6,472 bases of DNA from Anaerolineae bacterium (GCA_015493675.1 WGCR01000598.1:1-6472); one strand, 5' to 3'. Numbered from the stretch's first letter, positions 1 to 5,629 are shown. The notes: a model not told the origin generated them from the sequence alone. Numbers and translations are program-made.

Positions 1-570
1 GAACAGGGGCGTGAGGTCGTCCTGAAGCTGGTCGGGCTCGTATCCGGCCCGGCCTTCCAGGGCGATGGTGTAGATGATGGGGAAATCGGTCTGCTCGTCG
101 CTGGCACCCTGGTCGATGAAGAGATCGAAGGTTTCGTTGACGACTTCTTCGGGCCGGGCCGCGGGCCGGTCGATTTTGTTGACCACCACGATGGCCTTGT
201 GGCCTTTCTCGATGGCCTGGCGCAGGACGAAGCGGGTCTGGGGCATGGGGCCTTCCACCGCATCCACCAGCAGCAGCACGCCATCGACCATGTTCATCAC
301 CCGCTCCACCTCGCCGCCGAAATCGGCGTGGCCGGGGGTGTCCACGATGTTGATGGTGACGCCTTTGTACTGGATGCCGGTGTTCTTGGCCAGGATGGTG
401 ATGCCGCGCTCCCGCTCCAGGTCATTGGAGTCGAGGACGCGTTCCGCGACCTGTTGATTGCTGTGGAAGACGTGGGTCTGGCGCAACATGCCGTCGACCA
501 GGGTGGTCTTGCCGTGGTCCACGTGGGCGATGATGGCGATGTTGCGGATGTCGTTTCGATATTCGGGCAT
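1..570 (-). CDS. typA: TypA/BipA translational GTPase, N-terminal part (cut by window edge)
   Basis: This is the first 190 residues of a ribosome-associated GTPase of the TypA/BipA family (usually about 610 residues); the rest lies beyond position 1. The family binds ribosomes in the cytoplasm and acts in ribosome assembly and in stress or cold adaptation. The G domain is clear: G1 AHVDHGKT at residues 15-22, switch I RERGITI at 53-59, G3 DTPGH at 77-81 and G4 NKID at 131-134. The text following G1 and G3 (LVDGMLRQ, ADFGGEVERVMNMVDG) is typical of TypA rather than of EF-G or LepA. The G5 site reads TIALEG, where SA is usual. The ATG at 570-568 is the only plausible start, because an in-frame TAA lies six codons upstream. 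No Shine-Dalgarno sequence precedes it; the leader is pyrimidine-rich. The family call is secure; the unseen C-terminus cannot be judged. Confidence 0.96.
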   Translation of the reverse strand, partial: MPEYRNDIRNIAIIAHVDHGKTTLVDGMLRQTHVFHSNQQVAERVLDSNDLERERGITILAKNTGIQYKGVTINIVDTPGHADFGGEVERVMNMVDGVLLLVDAVEGPMPQTRFVLRQAIEKGHKAIVVVNKIDRPAARPEEVVNETFDLFIDQGASDEQTDFPIIYTIALEGRAGYEPDQLQDDLTPLF

Positions 571-613
571 GGGAGGAATACTGAGTTACACAGAGATAGA
601 GATAAAGAAAAAT

Positions 614-681
614 GACGATAGACGGTGGACGGGAGACGACAGTTGCGTTGTTCCATCGTCTGTGGTCCATCGGCTATCGTC
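614..681. repeat. 26-bp imperfect inverted repeat in typA leader
   Basis: Arms at 614-639 and 656-681 are inverted copies matching at 21 of 26 positions. Two of the five mismatches become G-U pairs if the minus-strand-like fold is read as RNA from the plus strand. The spacer is 16 bp. The outer 8 bp (GACGATAG/CTATCGTC) and the inner 6 bp (AGACGA/TCGTCT) are perfect. It lies between a candidate typA promoter and the typA start, so a minus-strand transcript would carry it as a leader hairpin. It could equally be a small dispersed palindromic element, since the arms are built from CCATCGTC-like words that recur within it. Confidence 0.6.
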
Positions 682-694
682 CTGTTAGAGGCAC

Positions 695-720
695 AAAAAT
701 CCCCGGCAACCTGCGCCGGG
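695..720 (-). terminator. GC hairpin followed by T5 on minus strand (terminator or 5' leader hairpin)
   Basis: CCCGGC at 702-707 pairs with GCCGGG at 715-720 across a 7-nt loop. On the minus strand it is followed by one G, one A and then TTTTT, the look of an intrinsic terminator. No minus-strand gene lies upstream that it would serve. It could be an attenuator for typA, a 5' hairpin of a transcript starting near 723, or the relic of a lost gene. The structure is plain; its role is not. Confidence 0.5.
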
Positions 721-729
721 TGTGAGTGC

Positions 730-758
730 ATTGTATGCTATTTGGGTGGGGAATGCAA
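730..758 (-). promoter_or_regulatory. Candidate typA promoter
   Basis: Read on the minus strand: TTGCAT (758-753), 17-nt spacer, TACAAT (735-730). The -10 matches consensus at 5 of 6 positions; the -35 matches only its TTG. Transcription would start near 723, just before the GC hairpin at 720-702, and leave a leader of about 150 nt before typA. Assigned by pattern only. Confidence 0.35.
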
Positions 759-764
759 GCTGTG

Positions 765-773
765 TGCTATAAT
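765..773 (+). promoter_or_regulatory. Perfect extended -10 element (TGCTATAAT)
   Basis: TGCTATAAT is a full match to the extended -10 consensus TGnTATAAT, with TATAAT at 768-773. There is no good -35 at the usual distance (745-750 reads GGTGGG), which extended -10 promoters can do without. It would drive plus-strand transcription through the FGE-like fragment towards pepA, giving a leader of almost 400 nt, or it could be an unrelated remnant. Confidence 0.4.
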
Positions 774-890
774 CGCGTGGTGCGTGGCGGCTCCTTCTAT
801 CACGATCTGCGCTACGATCGCTACGCCTGTCGCACTCGCGATCTTCCGAATGACTGCAACGACATCATCGGTTTTCGTGTGGTCGTCCCT
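771..890 (+). pseudogene. Orphan C-terminal fragment of an FGE/SUMF1-type domain, resembling a DGR variable region
   Basis: In frame 3 this stretch encodes RVVRGGSFYHDLR, then YACRTRD, then DIIGFRVV, which matches the last part of the FGE-sulfatase (SUMF1, C-type-lectin-like) fold, where RVxRGGSW...R.AYRNR...IGFRVV is the usual pattern. Complete domains are about 200 residues or more; nothing upstream encodes the rest, and the frame merely runs on to 1007 through non-homologous sequence. There is no ribosome binding site. In known diversity-generating retroelements (DGRs), this C-terminal part of FGE-like target proteins is the variable repeat. Here many codons between GGS and IGFR have the NNC form (CAC, CGC, TAC, GAC, TGC, AAC, ATC), as adenine-directed mutagenesis of AAC codons would leave. 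The FGE likeness is fairly secure; the DGR origin is inference. No reverse transcriptase is in the window. Confidence 0.6.
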
Positions 891-951
891 GGCCTCTGGA
901 GACTTCGAATACTGAGGGGGGGGCCCTGCCGCGCGCGTCTGTATCTCCGAG

Positions 952-993
952 AGGCGGGGGATCGCCTTCCGGTTGATCGCCACCGGCCCGCCT
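952..993. other. Nested GC-rich hairpin
   Basis: AGGCGGG at 952-958 can pair with CCCGCCT at 987-993. Inside it, CCGGT at 969-973 pairs with ACCGG at 982-986, leaving a bulge at 959-968 that contains the first of two GGATCGCC/TGATCGCC repeats. It would form in RNA of either strand. No T run follows, so it is not an intrinsic terminator. Function unknown. Confidence 0.35.
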
Positions 994-1032
994 GCCCCGA
1001 TCGTTAGCTTTCTCCCCGACCGCGTTCGCCCC

Positions 1033-1045
1033 ACCTCCCGGAGGT
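1033..1045. repeat. ACCTCCCGGAGGT palindrome, copy 1
   Basis: A 13-bp palindrome with 6-bp arms about a central C, followed by CTAT. The same core recurs at 2713-2725 and, with central A, at 2794-2806, where CTAT also follows. The right half GGAGG resembles a Shine-Dalgarno sequence, but no gene starts behind it. The recurrence within 1.8 kb suggests a dispersed element or a binding site. Confidence 0.65.
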
Positions 1046-1061
1046 CTATGATCAGATAGAC
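1044..1061. promoter_or_regulatory. GTCTAT-ATAGAC inverted repeat over the candidate -35 of pepA
   Basis: Six-bp arms GTCTAT (1044-1049) and ATAGAC (1056-1061) are perfect inverted copies separated by GATCAG. The left arm overlaps the ACCTCC palindrome and the right arm overlaps the candidate -35. The geometry fits a dimeric regulator site, but no regulator is identified. Confidence 0.3.
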
Positions 1062-1086
1062 GAAAGTGCAGGAAGCAGAGTACAAT
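1057..1086 (+). promoter_or_regulatory. Candidate pepA promoter
   Basis: TAGACG at 1057-1062 (4 of 6 matches to the -35), an 18-nt spacer, and TACAAT at 1081-1086 (5 of 6 matches to the -10). It would give an untranslated leader of about 80 nt before pepA. The call rests on the -10 and the spacing; the -35 is mediocre. Confidence 0.35.
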
Positions 1087-1159
1087 CAGGGGGAAGAAAG
1101 GTCACTGAAGGATCGGTCATCGGTTTTCCGTCCCCGGTCCCGGACACAAATTTCATCAC

Positions 1160-1166
1160 AAAGGAG
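1160..1166 (+). promoter_or_regulatory. Ribosome binding site of pepA
   Basis: AAAGGAG ends 9 nt before the ATG at 1176 and fixes that codon as the start. Confidence 0.85.
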
Positions 1167-1175
1167 TGACACGAT

Positions 1176-2684
1176 ATGCAAATCGAAATCAAACAAGGCA
1201 ATATCCTCGAAACCGAGGCCGATCTGGTCATCGTCAATCTGTTCGAGGGCGTGACCTCGCCCGCTGGCGCTACCGGCGCGGTGGACAAGGCCCTGGACGG
1301 GCAGATCAGCCAGCTCATCGCCCTGGGGGATTGCTCAGGCGAGCTGGGCAAGACCACGCTGCTCTACACCCTGGGCAAGCTGCCGACGCCACGGGTGCTT
1401 ATCGTGGGCCTGGGCTCAGTGGACGCGTTTGACGGCAAGAACGCCCGCATCGCCGCAGCCAAAGCCATCAGCGCGGCCAAAAAGACGGGCGCGAAACATG
1501 TCGCCACCATCGTGCACGGCGCAGGCATCGGCGGTATGGACCCCATCGAGGCGGCGCAGGCCCTGGTGGAGGCGTCCCTGCTGGAAAGCTATGAGATGCC
1601 CGCCCAGCGCAGTAACGGCGGTGACCAACCGCGGGTGGAGACCCTGACGGTGGTCGAGTTCAACGCCGACAACATCGCCCTGCTGGAGACGGGCGCACAG
1701 ATCGGGCGCATCATCGCCGAGAGCGCTATCTTCTCCCGCGACCTGGCAGCCACGCCCTCCAACATCGCCACGCCGAGCTGGGTGACGGCTCGCGCCATGG
1801 AGATGGCCGAGGAAACGGGCCTGGACATCCGCATCATGGAATGGGGCGAGATGGAGGAACTGGGCATGAACATCCTGCTGGCCGTGGCCAAGGGCAGCGA
1901 TGAGCCGCCCAAGTTCATCATTCTGGAGCACAACAAGGACAGAGCCGACGAGCTTCCCACCATCGTGCTGGTGGGCAAAGGCGTCACCTTCGACACGGGC
2001 GGCTATTCGCTGAAGCGCACCGACGGTATGTGGAAGATGAAATACGACATGAGCGGCGCCGCCAATGTGCTGGCGACCCTGCGGGCTGTGGCGCTGCTGA
2101 ACCTGCCCCTGCACGTGGTGGGCCTGACGCCGATGGTCGAGAATATGATCAACGGCCACGCCCAGAAGCCGGGCGATGTGTACAAGGGCATGACCGGCAA
2201 GACGATGGAGGTCATCTCCACCGACGCGGAGGGACGCATGATCCTGGCCGACGCCCTGGCCTACGCCGGGCGCTACCACGCGGATGCGGTCATCGATCAG
2301 GCGACGCTGACGGGCGCGATCAGCGTGGCGCTGGGACAGCAGGCCGCGGGCCTGTTCACCGAGGATGAGGCGCTGAAGGCCCGGCTGCTGGCCGCGGCCG
2401 AGGCTACGGGCGAGCGGCTGTGGCCGATGCCTATGTTCGACGAGTACAAGGACTATATCAAGAGCGATTTTGCGGACGTGAAGAACAGCACCGCGCCAGA
2501 TCGGGGCGCGGGCGTCAGCACCAGCGCCAAGTTCCTGCAGCATTTTATCGAGGATTACTCCTGGGCGCATCTGGATATCGCCGGGATGGGCTGGACCAAG
2601 AAGCCGCGGCCGATGTATCCCGCGGGCGCGGCAGCCTTTGGCGTGCGTCTGATCGTGCAGATGCTGCAAGATTGGGAAAAATAG
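1176..2684 (+). CDS. pepA: Leucyl aminopeptidase, M17 family (complete)
   Basis: A 502-residue cytosolic two-metal aminopeptidase of the M17 leucyl aminopeptidase/PepA family, which removes N-terminal residues from peptides and normally forms hexamers. Residues 1 to about 165 are the non-catalytic M17 N-domain; the catalytic domain follows, with the usual RDLAATPSN entry at 188-196. The metal ligands are visible as K268 and D273 (VGKGVTFDTGG), D291 (MKYDMSG), and D350 and E352 (STDAEGR). The catalytic pair is K280 and R354. This spacing equals that of E. coli PepA shifted by two residues. The family signature begins STDAEGRM rather than the commoner NTDAEGRL, a mild variation. Length is normal and no frameshift is seen. 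The start has a strong Shine-Dalgarno sequence. It is a single gene, divergent from typA and convergent with the MFS gene, and it is bracketed by ACCTCC palindromes. E. coli PepA also binds DNA; nothing here shows whether this one does. Confidence 0.97.
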   Translation: MQIEIKQGNILETEADLVIVNLFEGVTSPAGATGAVDKALDGQISQLIALGDCSGELGKTTLLYTLGKLPTPRVLIVGLGSVDAFDGKNARIAAAKAISAAKKTGAKHVATIVHGAGIGGMDPIEAAQALVEASLLESYEMPAQRSNGGDQPRVETLTVVEFNADNIALLETGAQIGRIIAESAIFSRDLAATPSNIATPSWVTARAMEMAEETGLDIRIMEWGEMEELGMNILLAVAKGSDEPPKFIILEHNKDRADELPTIVLVGKGVTFDTGGYSLKRTDGMWKMKYDMSGAANVLATLRAVALLNLPLHVVGLTPMVENMINGHAQKPGDVYKGMTGKTMEVISTDAEGRMILADALAYAGRYHADAVIDQATLTGAISVALGQQAAGLFTEDEALKARLLAAAEATGERLWPMPMFDEYKDYIKSDFADVKNSTAPDRGAGVSTSAKFLQHFIEDYSWAHLDIAGMGWTKKPRPMYPAGAAAFGVRLIVQMLQDWEK

Positions 2685-2712
2685 ACTGAAGCCATGGAAC
2701 AGCTTCATCGTA

Positions 2713-2737
2713 ACCTCCCGGAGGTGGGGGATCACCT
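2713..2737. repeat. ACCTCCCGGAGGT palindrome, copy 2, with overlapping hairpin
   Basis: Positions 2713-2725 repeat the 13-bp palindrome of 1033-1045 exactly. Its right half also belongs to a second possible stem, AGGTG (2722-2726) with CACCT (2733-2737) across a 6-nt loop, so two mutually exclusive folds exist. It lies 29 bp past the pepA stop. No T run follows. Confidence 0.6.
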
Positions 2738-2793
2738 GCATTGGCTGGCTGCCTGGCGCTCCTGTCGAGACATTGACTTCAGCGCCCGACCTT

Positions 2794-2810
2794 ACCTCCA
2801 GGAGGTCTAT
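2794..2810 (+). repeat. ACCTCCAGGAGGT palindrome, copy 3, possible weak pepA terminator
   Basis: The 13-bp palindrome recurs with central A (2794-2806) and is followed by CTAT, as copy 1 is. As RNA it folds into ACCTC-CAG-GAGGT and is followed by CTATTTTATT, a poor T-rich tract. It could therefore help to end pepA transcripts 110-125 nt past the stop, in the gap between convergent genes. The terminator role is a guess; the repeat is certain. Confidence 0.55.
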
Positions 2811-2873
2811 TTTATTGAAAATAGTTGAGAACAGACGCCAATGGAAATCGGATGAACAGCTCAGGACAGGCCT

Positions 2874-4097
2874 TCACTGGCTGACGGCAACCTGATTGCC
2901 GCCCCGTTCCTGCACCCAGCCCCAGAGCAGCGCCAAAGCCACAATCAACGCCAGAAAACTATACGCCATGGCTGCAAGATAGCCGTGATATTCAAGCAGC
3001 CAGGTGGCCAGCGGATCGGAGACGCTACGCGTCAGCGCCCCGGCCATGGCCCCCAGCGCCAATACCGTGGCCCGATTCGCTGGCCGCTGGATGGCCATCA
3101 GGGGGATCGTCGAGACGATACTGTACTCGATGGCAATGGAGATGAGGCCCATGCCGATGAGCGTCGCCCACAGAGAGTGATTCAATCCAATCAGCGCAAC
3201 CAGTGCAAAGAGGAAAAAGATCACGCCCGCCATCACCCCGCGACGTTTGCCCACGCGGTCAATGATCAAACTGGCGATGATCGATCCCAGCAATTCCATC
3301 ATGCCCAGACCGGATGCCACCTGCCCGATACGCTCGGGCGAAAAATCAAAGTCCCGGGCCAGATGCGCGCCCCAGGTCACAAAATAAGACTCTGCCGCAA
3401 TAAAAATGGTGGCGCTGACCAACACCGCCCCCAACGCACTACGATCTCCCAAAATAGCGGACATCTGAGACATAAAGGAAACCTGCTCATGATGGGGTTT
3501 AGGATGGCTGGGAGGCAGCATAAATGCCAGTACAAACATCGATAGTCCGCTGAAAACACTCAGAATTTTGAAGGGGGCCTGCCAGCCCATGCTGCCAATC
3601 AGCCAGCCGATAATGGGCAGGATGAGGATGCCGGTGATAGCCCAACTGTATTCCACCGTAATCAAAGCCCGCCCCTGCTGCCGTAATGGGGCGTTTTCAC
3701 TGATATAAGCCTGCATCAAAGGATAGGTCATGGCGTCACTGACGCCCAACACCAGAATCGCTACAGCCGCCGTCCACATCCCGGACGAAAACCCAAATCC
3801 CAACAGCCCCACTCCCTGCAACGCAAATCCGGCTATCAACAGCGGTTTAGCCCCGATCCTGTCCGCCCGATGGCCGAAGAACGGCGCCAGAGCCACCATG
3901 GCCGTGCGTAACATCAACAGTCCCCCCACGGCCGCCAGTGTGACGCCCAATCCCTGAGCATAATCGTTCAGGAAGGGATACATCATGCGGATGCTGGTAT
4001 CCCTCACCAGCCGCACCATGATCAGCAGCAGGACGAAGCGCATCAGATAGCGGCCGGTCTGCACGCCCGGCTGCCATTTTAATAATCGAACAGGCAT
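2874..4097 (-). CDS. Major facilitator superfamily transporter, 12 helices
   Basis: A 407-residue membrane protein with the MFS pattern: six hydrophobic helices, a polar central loop at about 195-220 (PPSHPKPHHEQ...), and six more helices. The signature loop between helices 2 and 3, GHRADRIGAK, is at 75-84. Its counterpart in the second half, IIDRVGKRRG, is at 278-287. The substrate cannot be told; the general form fits drug- or metabolite-exporting MFS proteins. The start ATG (4097-4095) is bounded by an in-frame TAA five codons upstream. No Shine-Dalgarno sequence precedes it, and a small GCGC-ATAA-GCGC hairpin sits just before it. An alternative Met at residue 19 also lacks a ribosome site and would clip helix 1 only slightly. 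A strong terminator separates it from the permease gene, so it is probably transcribed alone. Confidence 0.9.
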   Translation of the reverse strand: MPVRLLKWQPGVQTGRYLMRFVLLLIMVRLVRDTSIRMMYPFLNDYAQGLGVTLAAVGGLLMLRTAMVALAPFFGHRADRIGAKPLLIAGFALQGVGLLGFGFSSGMWTAAVAILVLGVSDAMTYPLMQAYISENAPLRQQGRALITVEYSWAITGILILPIIGWLIGSMGWQAPFKILSVFSGLSMFVLAFMLPPSHPKPHHEQVSFMSQMSAILGDRSALGAVLVSATIFIAAESYFVTWGAHLARDFDFSPERIGQVASGLGMMELLGSIIASLIIDRVGKRRGVMAGVIFFLFALVALIGLNHSLWATLIGMGLISIAIEYSIVSTIPLMAIQRPANRATVLALGAMAGALTRSVSDPLATWLLEYHGYLAAMAYSFLALIVALALLWGWVQERGGNQVAVSQ

Positions 4098-4101
4098 ATT
4101 G

Positions 4102-4117
4102 AAAAGCGCTTATGCGC
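4102..4117 (-). other. Mini-hairpin plus T4 immediately before the MFS start
   Basis: On the minus strand GCGC-ATAA-GCGC (4117-4106) is followed by TTTT (4105-4102) and then CAAT before the ATG. The 4-bp stem is short. It takes the place where a Shine-Dalgarno sequence would be expected and could limit initiation or be chance. Confidence 0.25.
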
Positions 4118-4137
4118 CAAGTCGAGATAAACGCATC

Positions 4138-4199
4138 AAAAAGACAGACGTCAAACGTCATCTCACAAAATGCAAGAGTTCCCTGACGTTTGACGTCTG
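4138..4199 (-). terminator. Intrinsic terminator of the ABC permease gene (16-bp perfect stem)
   Basis: CAGACGTCAAACGTCA at 4145-4160 and its exact inverse at 4184-4199 form a 16-bp stem with a 23-nt loop. On the minus strand the stem is followed by TCTTTTTG (4144-4137). It starts 64 nt past the permease stop and points the right way to end that transcript before the MFS gene. The plus strand has no T run after the stem. Each arm holds two ACGTCA words 7 nt apart, so it may have been built from a small repeat. Confidence 0.75.
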
Positions 4200-4262
4200 A
4201 TAAAACAACTGGCGCCAAAGACGCCCGCTGGACGCCTCCGCAGCAACAGTCGAAACCGGATT

Positions 4263-5600
4263 TTATTTCGACGGCAGTTTGGATCGCCGTTCCACGGCTC
4301 GCACCATCAATGAGAGGAACAAGGTCATAATCAGATAAAGGATCATGACTGAGTTGTAGCCCTCGAAGGCCCGGAAGTTGCGGGAAATCCACAACCGGCC
4401 CGATTGCAGCATCTCGGGCAGGGCGATGACCGAAATCAACGAGGTGTCCTTGAGCATGGCGATGAGGTTATTGCCCAACGGCGGCAACACCAAACGCACG
4501 GCCTGAGGCAGGATGACCAGGCGCATGGCCTGGAAATAGGTCATGCCAATGGAGCGGGCCGCCTCCATCTGCCCCTTGGGGATAGATTGAATGCCGGCCC
4601 GGAAGACTTCGGCCATGTAGGCGCCGTAGCCAAACGAAAGGCCGATGATAGCCGCAGGAAGCCCTCGCAGGTCGACATTGCCGCCGGTGGCATTGCGGAT
4701 GGCGGGCGTCACTGCAAAGCCCATGTAGAGGATAATGACCAGCATGGGCACGCCGCGTACGATCTCGACATAGAGCGTGGAGAAAGTGTAGGGCATGGCA
4801 GGCAGCAGGAAGAAAGTGGCCTCGATCGCCAGAAAAACGCTGATAGCCCCGGTGATCGTCCGCCATTCGGGCATCACCACCATGACCAAAACGAACAGCG
4901 CCAGGCCATAGGCCAATCGCCGCCAGGCCTTGACCCGCAGATCAGGAGAGCCATCGGCGACGCGCATGACGCCAAAAGCAAGCCCCAACACCAATGCCAC
5001 CAGGAACGAAATAATCGTAACCTTGATGGTCATCATCACGCCGCGGGCATTCCAGATGCGCTTCAGAATGCGCAGGGGTTTGCCGTGGAAATCATCGATA
5101 ATGATGACGTTCTTCGTGCCTGGCGGAGCCTTGCCCGCCAGCGTGGGCGTCGACGTGCTGATCGCTACATACGCTTCGGGCGAGGGCGCCAGAGGAGGCT
5201 GTGCGACTTCCGGGGCATCCTTGGGAATGCTGAATTTATACACATCCCCTTCGCCCAACAGCACCTTGTCCTCACCGTAATACTCGATCCGATAGGTGTA
5301 TTCGCCGGGGTCCAGCGGCGTGCTCAGCGTATAGGACCAACTGCCATCCTTATCGATTTTTGTGCCCGAGATATTCTGGACAACATCCTGGTTCCATGGA
5401 AAATCGAAGATGAAATAAAAGGCGTTCTGATAATACTCATTACGAAAAATGGAAAAAAATACCAGGATGGCGATAATTGCAATAATAATCACCCACCAGG
5501 GCATATGCTCCCAGGGGATGGCAAGTCCCAAGCGACCGCGATGCCGGGCCTTTTCATCTGGCGAAAGAATAGGAGATAGATCTTCTTTTTTATCGTCCAA
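4263..5600 (-). CDS. Amino-acid ABC transporter permease with N-terminal extracytoplasmic domain
   Basis: The C-terminal half is a polar amino-acid (His/Glu/Gln/Arg/opine, HisM/GlnP-like) permease domain. It contains TLYVEIVRGVPMLVIILY near 275-292, GAYMAEVFRAGIQSIPKGQ at 326-344, and the ATPase-coupling EAA loop at 346-365 (EAA, G352, ILP). Family members usually have about 220-270 residues; this one has 445. Residues 1-34 are polar and cytoplasmic, 35-52 form a helix, and 53 to about 186 form a soluble segment whose centre (DGSWSYTLSTPLDPGEYTY) looks like a beta-sandwich, Ig-like module. It is followed by a Pro/Ser/Thr-rich linker (about 130-160). The first core helix is 188-212. An insert (about 213-271) with two more hydrophobic stretches then precedes the conserved YVEIVRG. 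The start is TTG (5600-5598), backed by AAGGAG at 7 nt; the next Met is residue 33. No ATPase or binding-protein gene is adjacent. Confidence 0.92.
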   Translation of the reverse strand: MDDKKEDLSPILSPDEKARHRGRLGLAIPWEHMPWWVIIIAIIAILVFFSIFRNEYYQNAFYFIFDFPWNQDVVQNISGTKIDKDGSWSYTLSTPLDPGEYTYRIEYYGEDKVLLGEGDVYKFSIPKDAPEVAQPPLAPSPEAYVAISTSTPTLAGKAPPGTKNVIIIDDFHGKPLRILKRIWNARGVMMTIKVTIISFLVALVLGLAFGVMRVADGSPDLRVKAWRRLAYGLALFVLVMVVMPEWRTITGAISVFLAIEATFFLLPAMPYTFSTLYVEIVRGVPMLVIILYMGFAVTPAIRNATGGNVDLRGLPAAIIGLSFGYGAYMAEVFRAGIQSIPKGQMEAARSIGMTYFQAMRLVILPQAVRLVLPPLGNNLIAMLKDTSLISVIALPEMLQSGRLWISRNFRAFEGYNSVMILYLIMTLFLSLMVRAVERRSKLPSK

Positions 5601-5607
5601 GGCTCAA

Positions 5608-5613
5608 CTCCTT
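5608..5613 (-). promoter_or_regulatory. Ribosome binding site fixing a TTG start for the permease
   Basis: AAGGAG on the minus strand lies 7 nt before the TTG at 5600-5598. No ATG or GTG is in frame near it, so the rare TTG start is well supported. Confidence 0.8.
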
Positions 5614-5629
5614 GTCGAAAAATAACTGG

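Larger units (their letters stand above)
571..1175. other. 605-bp divergent intergenic region without an intact gene
   Basis: This gap separates the divergently transcribed typA and pepA. It holds a long imperfect inverted repeat, a GC hairpin, back-to-back promoter-like sequences, an FGE-like coding remnant, a GC-rich foldable stretch, one ACCTCCCGGAGGT palindrome and a candidate pepA promoter; each is listed separately. Short open frames cross the gap, but apart from the 771-890 segment none gives a recognisable protein. I see no tRNA or CRISPR pattern. Confidence 0.8.

Noticed and set aside
199..615. 138-codon open frame on the plus strand
   Set aside because: It is antisense to typA, whose GTPase motifs are unmistakable.
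726..1007. Intact 93-residue protein containing the FGE-like piece
   Set aside because: There is no ribosome binding site, the first 15 residues and everything after about residue 57 look non-coding, and the domain is only a fragment.
1033..1050. GGAGGTCTATG as a ribosome site and start for a short protein
   Set aside because: The reading frame from the ATG at 1048 gives a short, unrecognisable peptide, and the GGAGG is part of a palindrome that recurs where no gene starts.
571..1175. tRNA, riboswitch or CRISPR array in the long gap
   Set aside because: I see no cloverleaf with a TTCGA-type arm, no regular repeat-spacer pattern and no riboswitch core that I recognise.
2687..2707. TGAAGC...GCTTCA hairpin just after pepA as its terminator
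   Set aside because: The 6-bp stem has a 9-nt loop and no T run, so it is too weak to call.
1416..2741. 441-codon open frame on the minus strand
   Set aside because: It lies fully antisense to the well-supported M17 aminopeptidase, is rich in His/Arg/Gln/Gly and has no recognisable domain. It is an artefact of GC-rich codon use.
2985..3545. 186-codon open frame on the plus strand
   Set aside because: It is antisense to the MFS transporter, very rich in His, Gln and Arg, with no domain.
4404..5579. 391-codon open frame on the plus strand
   Set aside because: It is antisense to the ABC permease, its composition is dominated by Asp, His, Arg and Gln, and it has no known motif.
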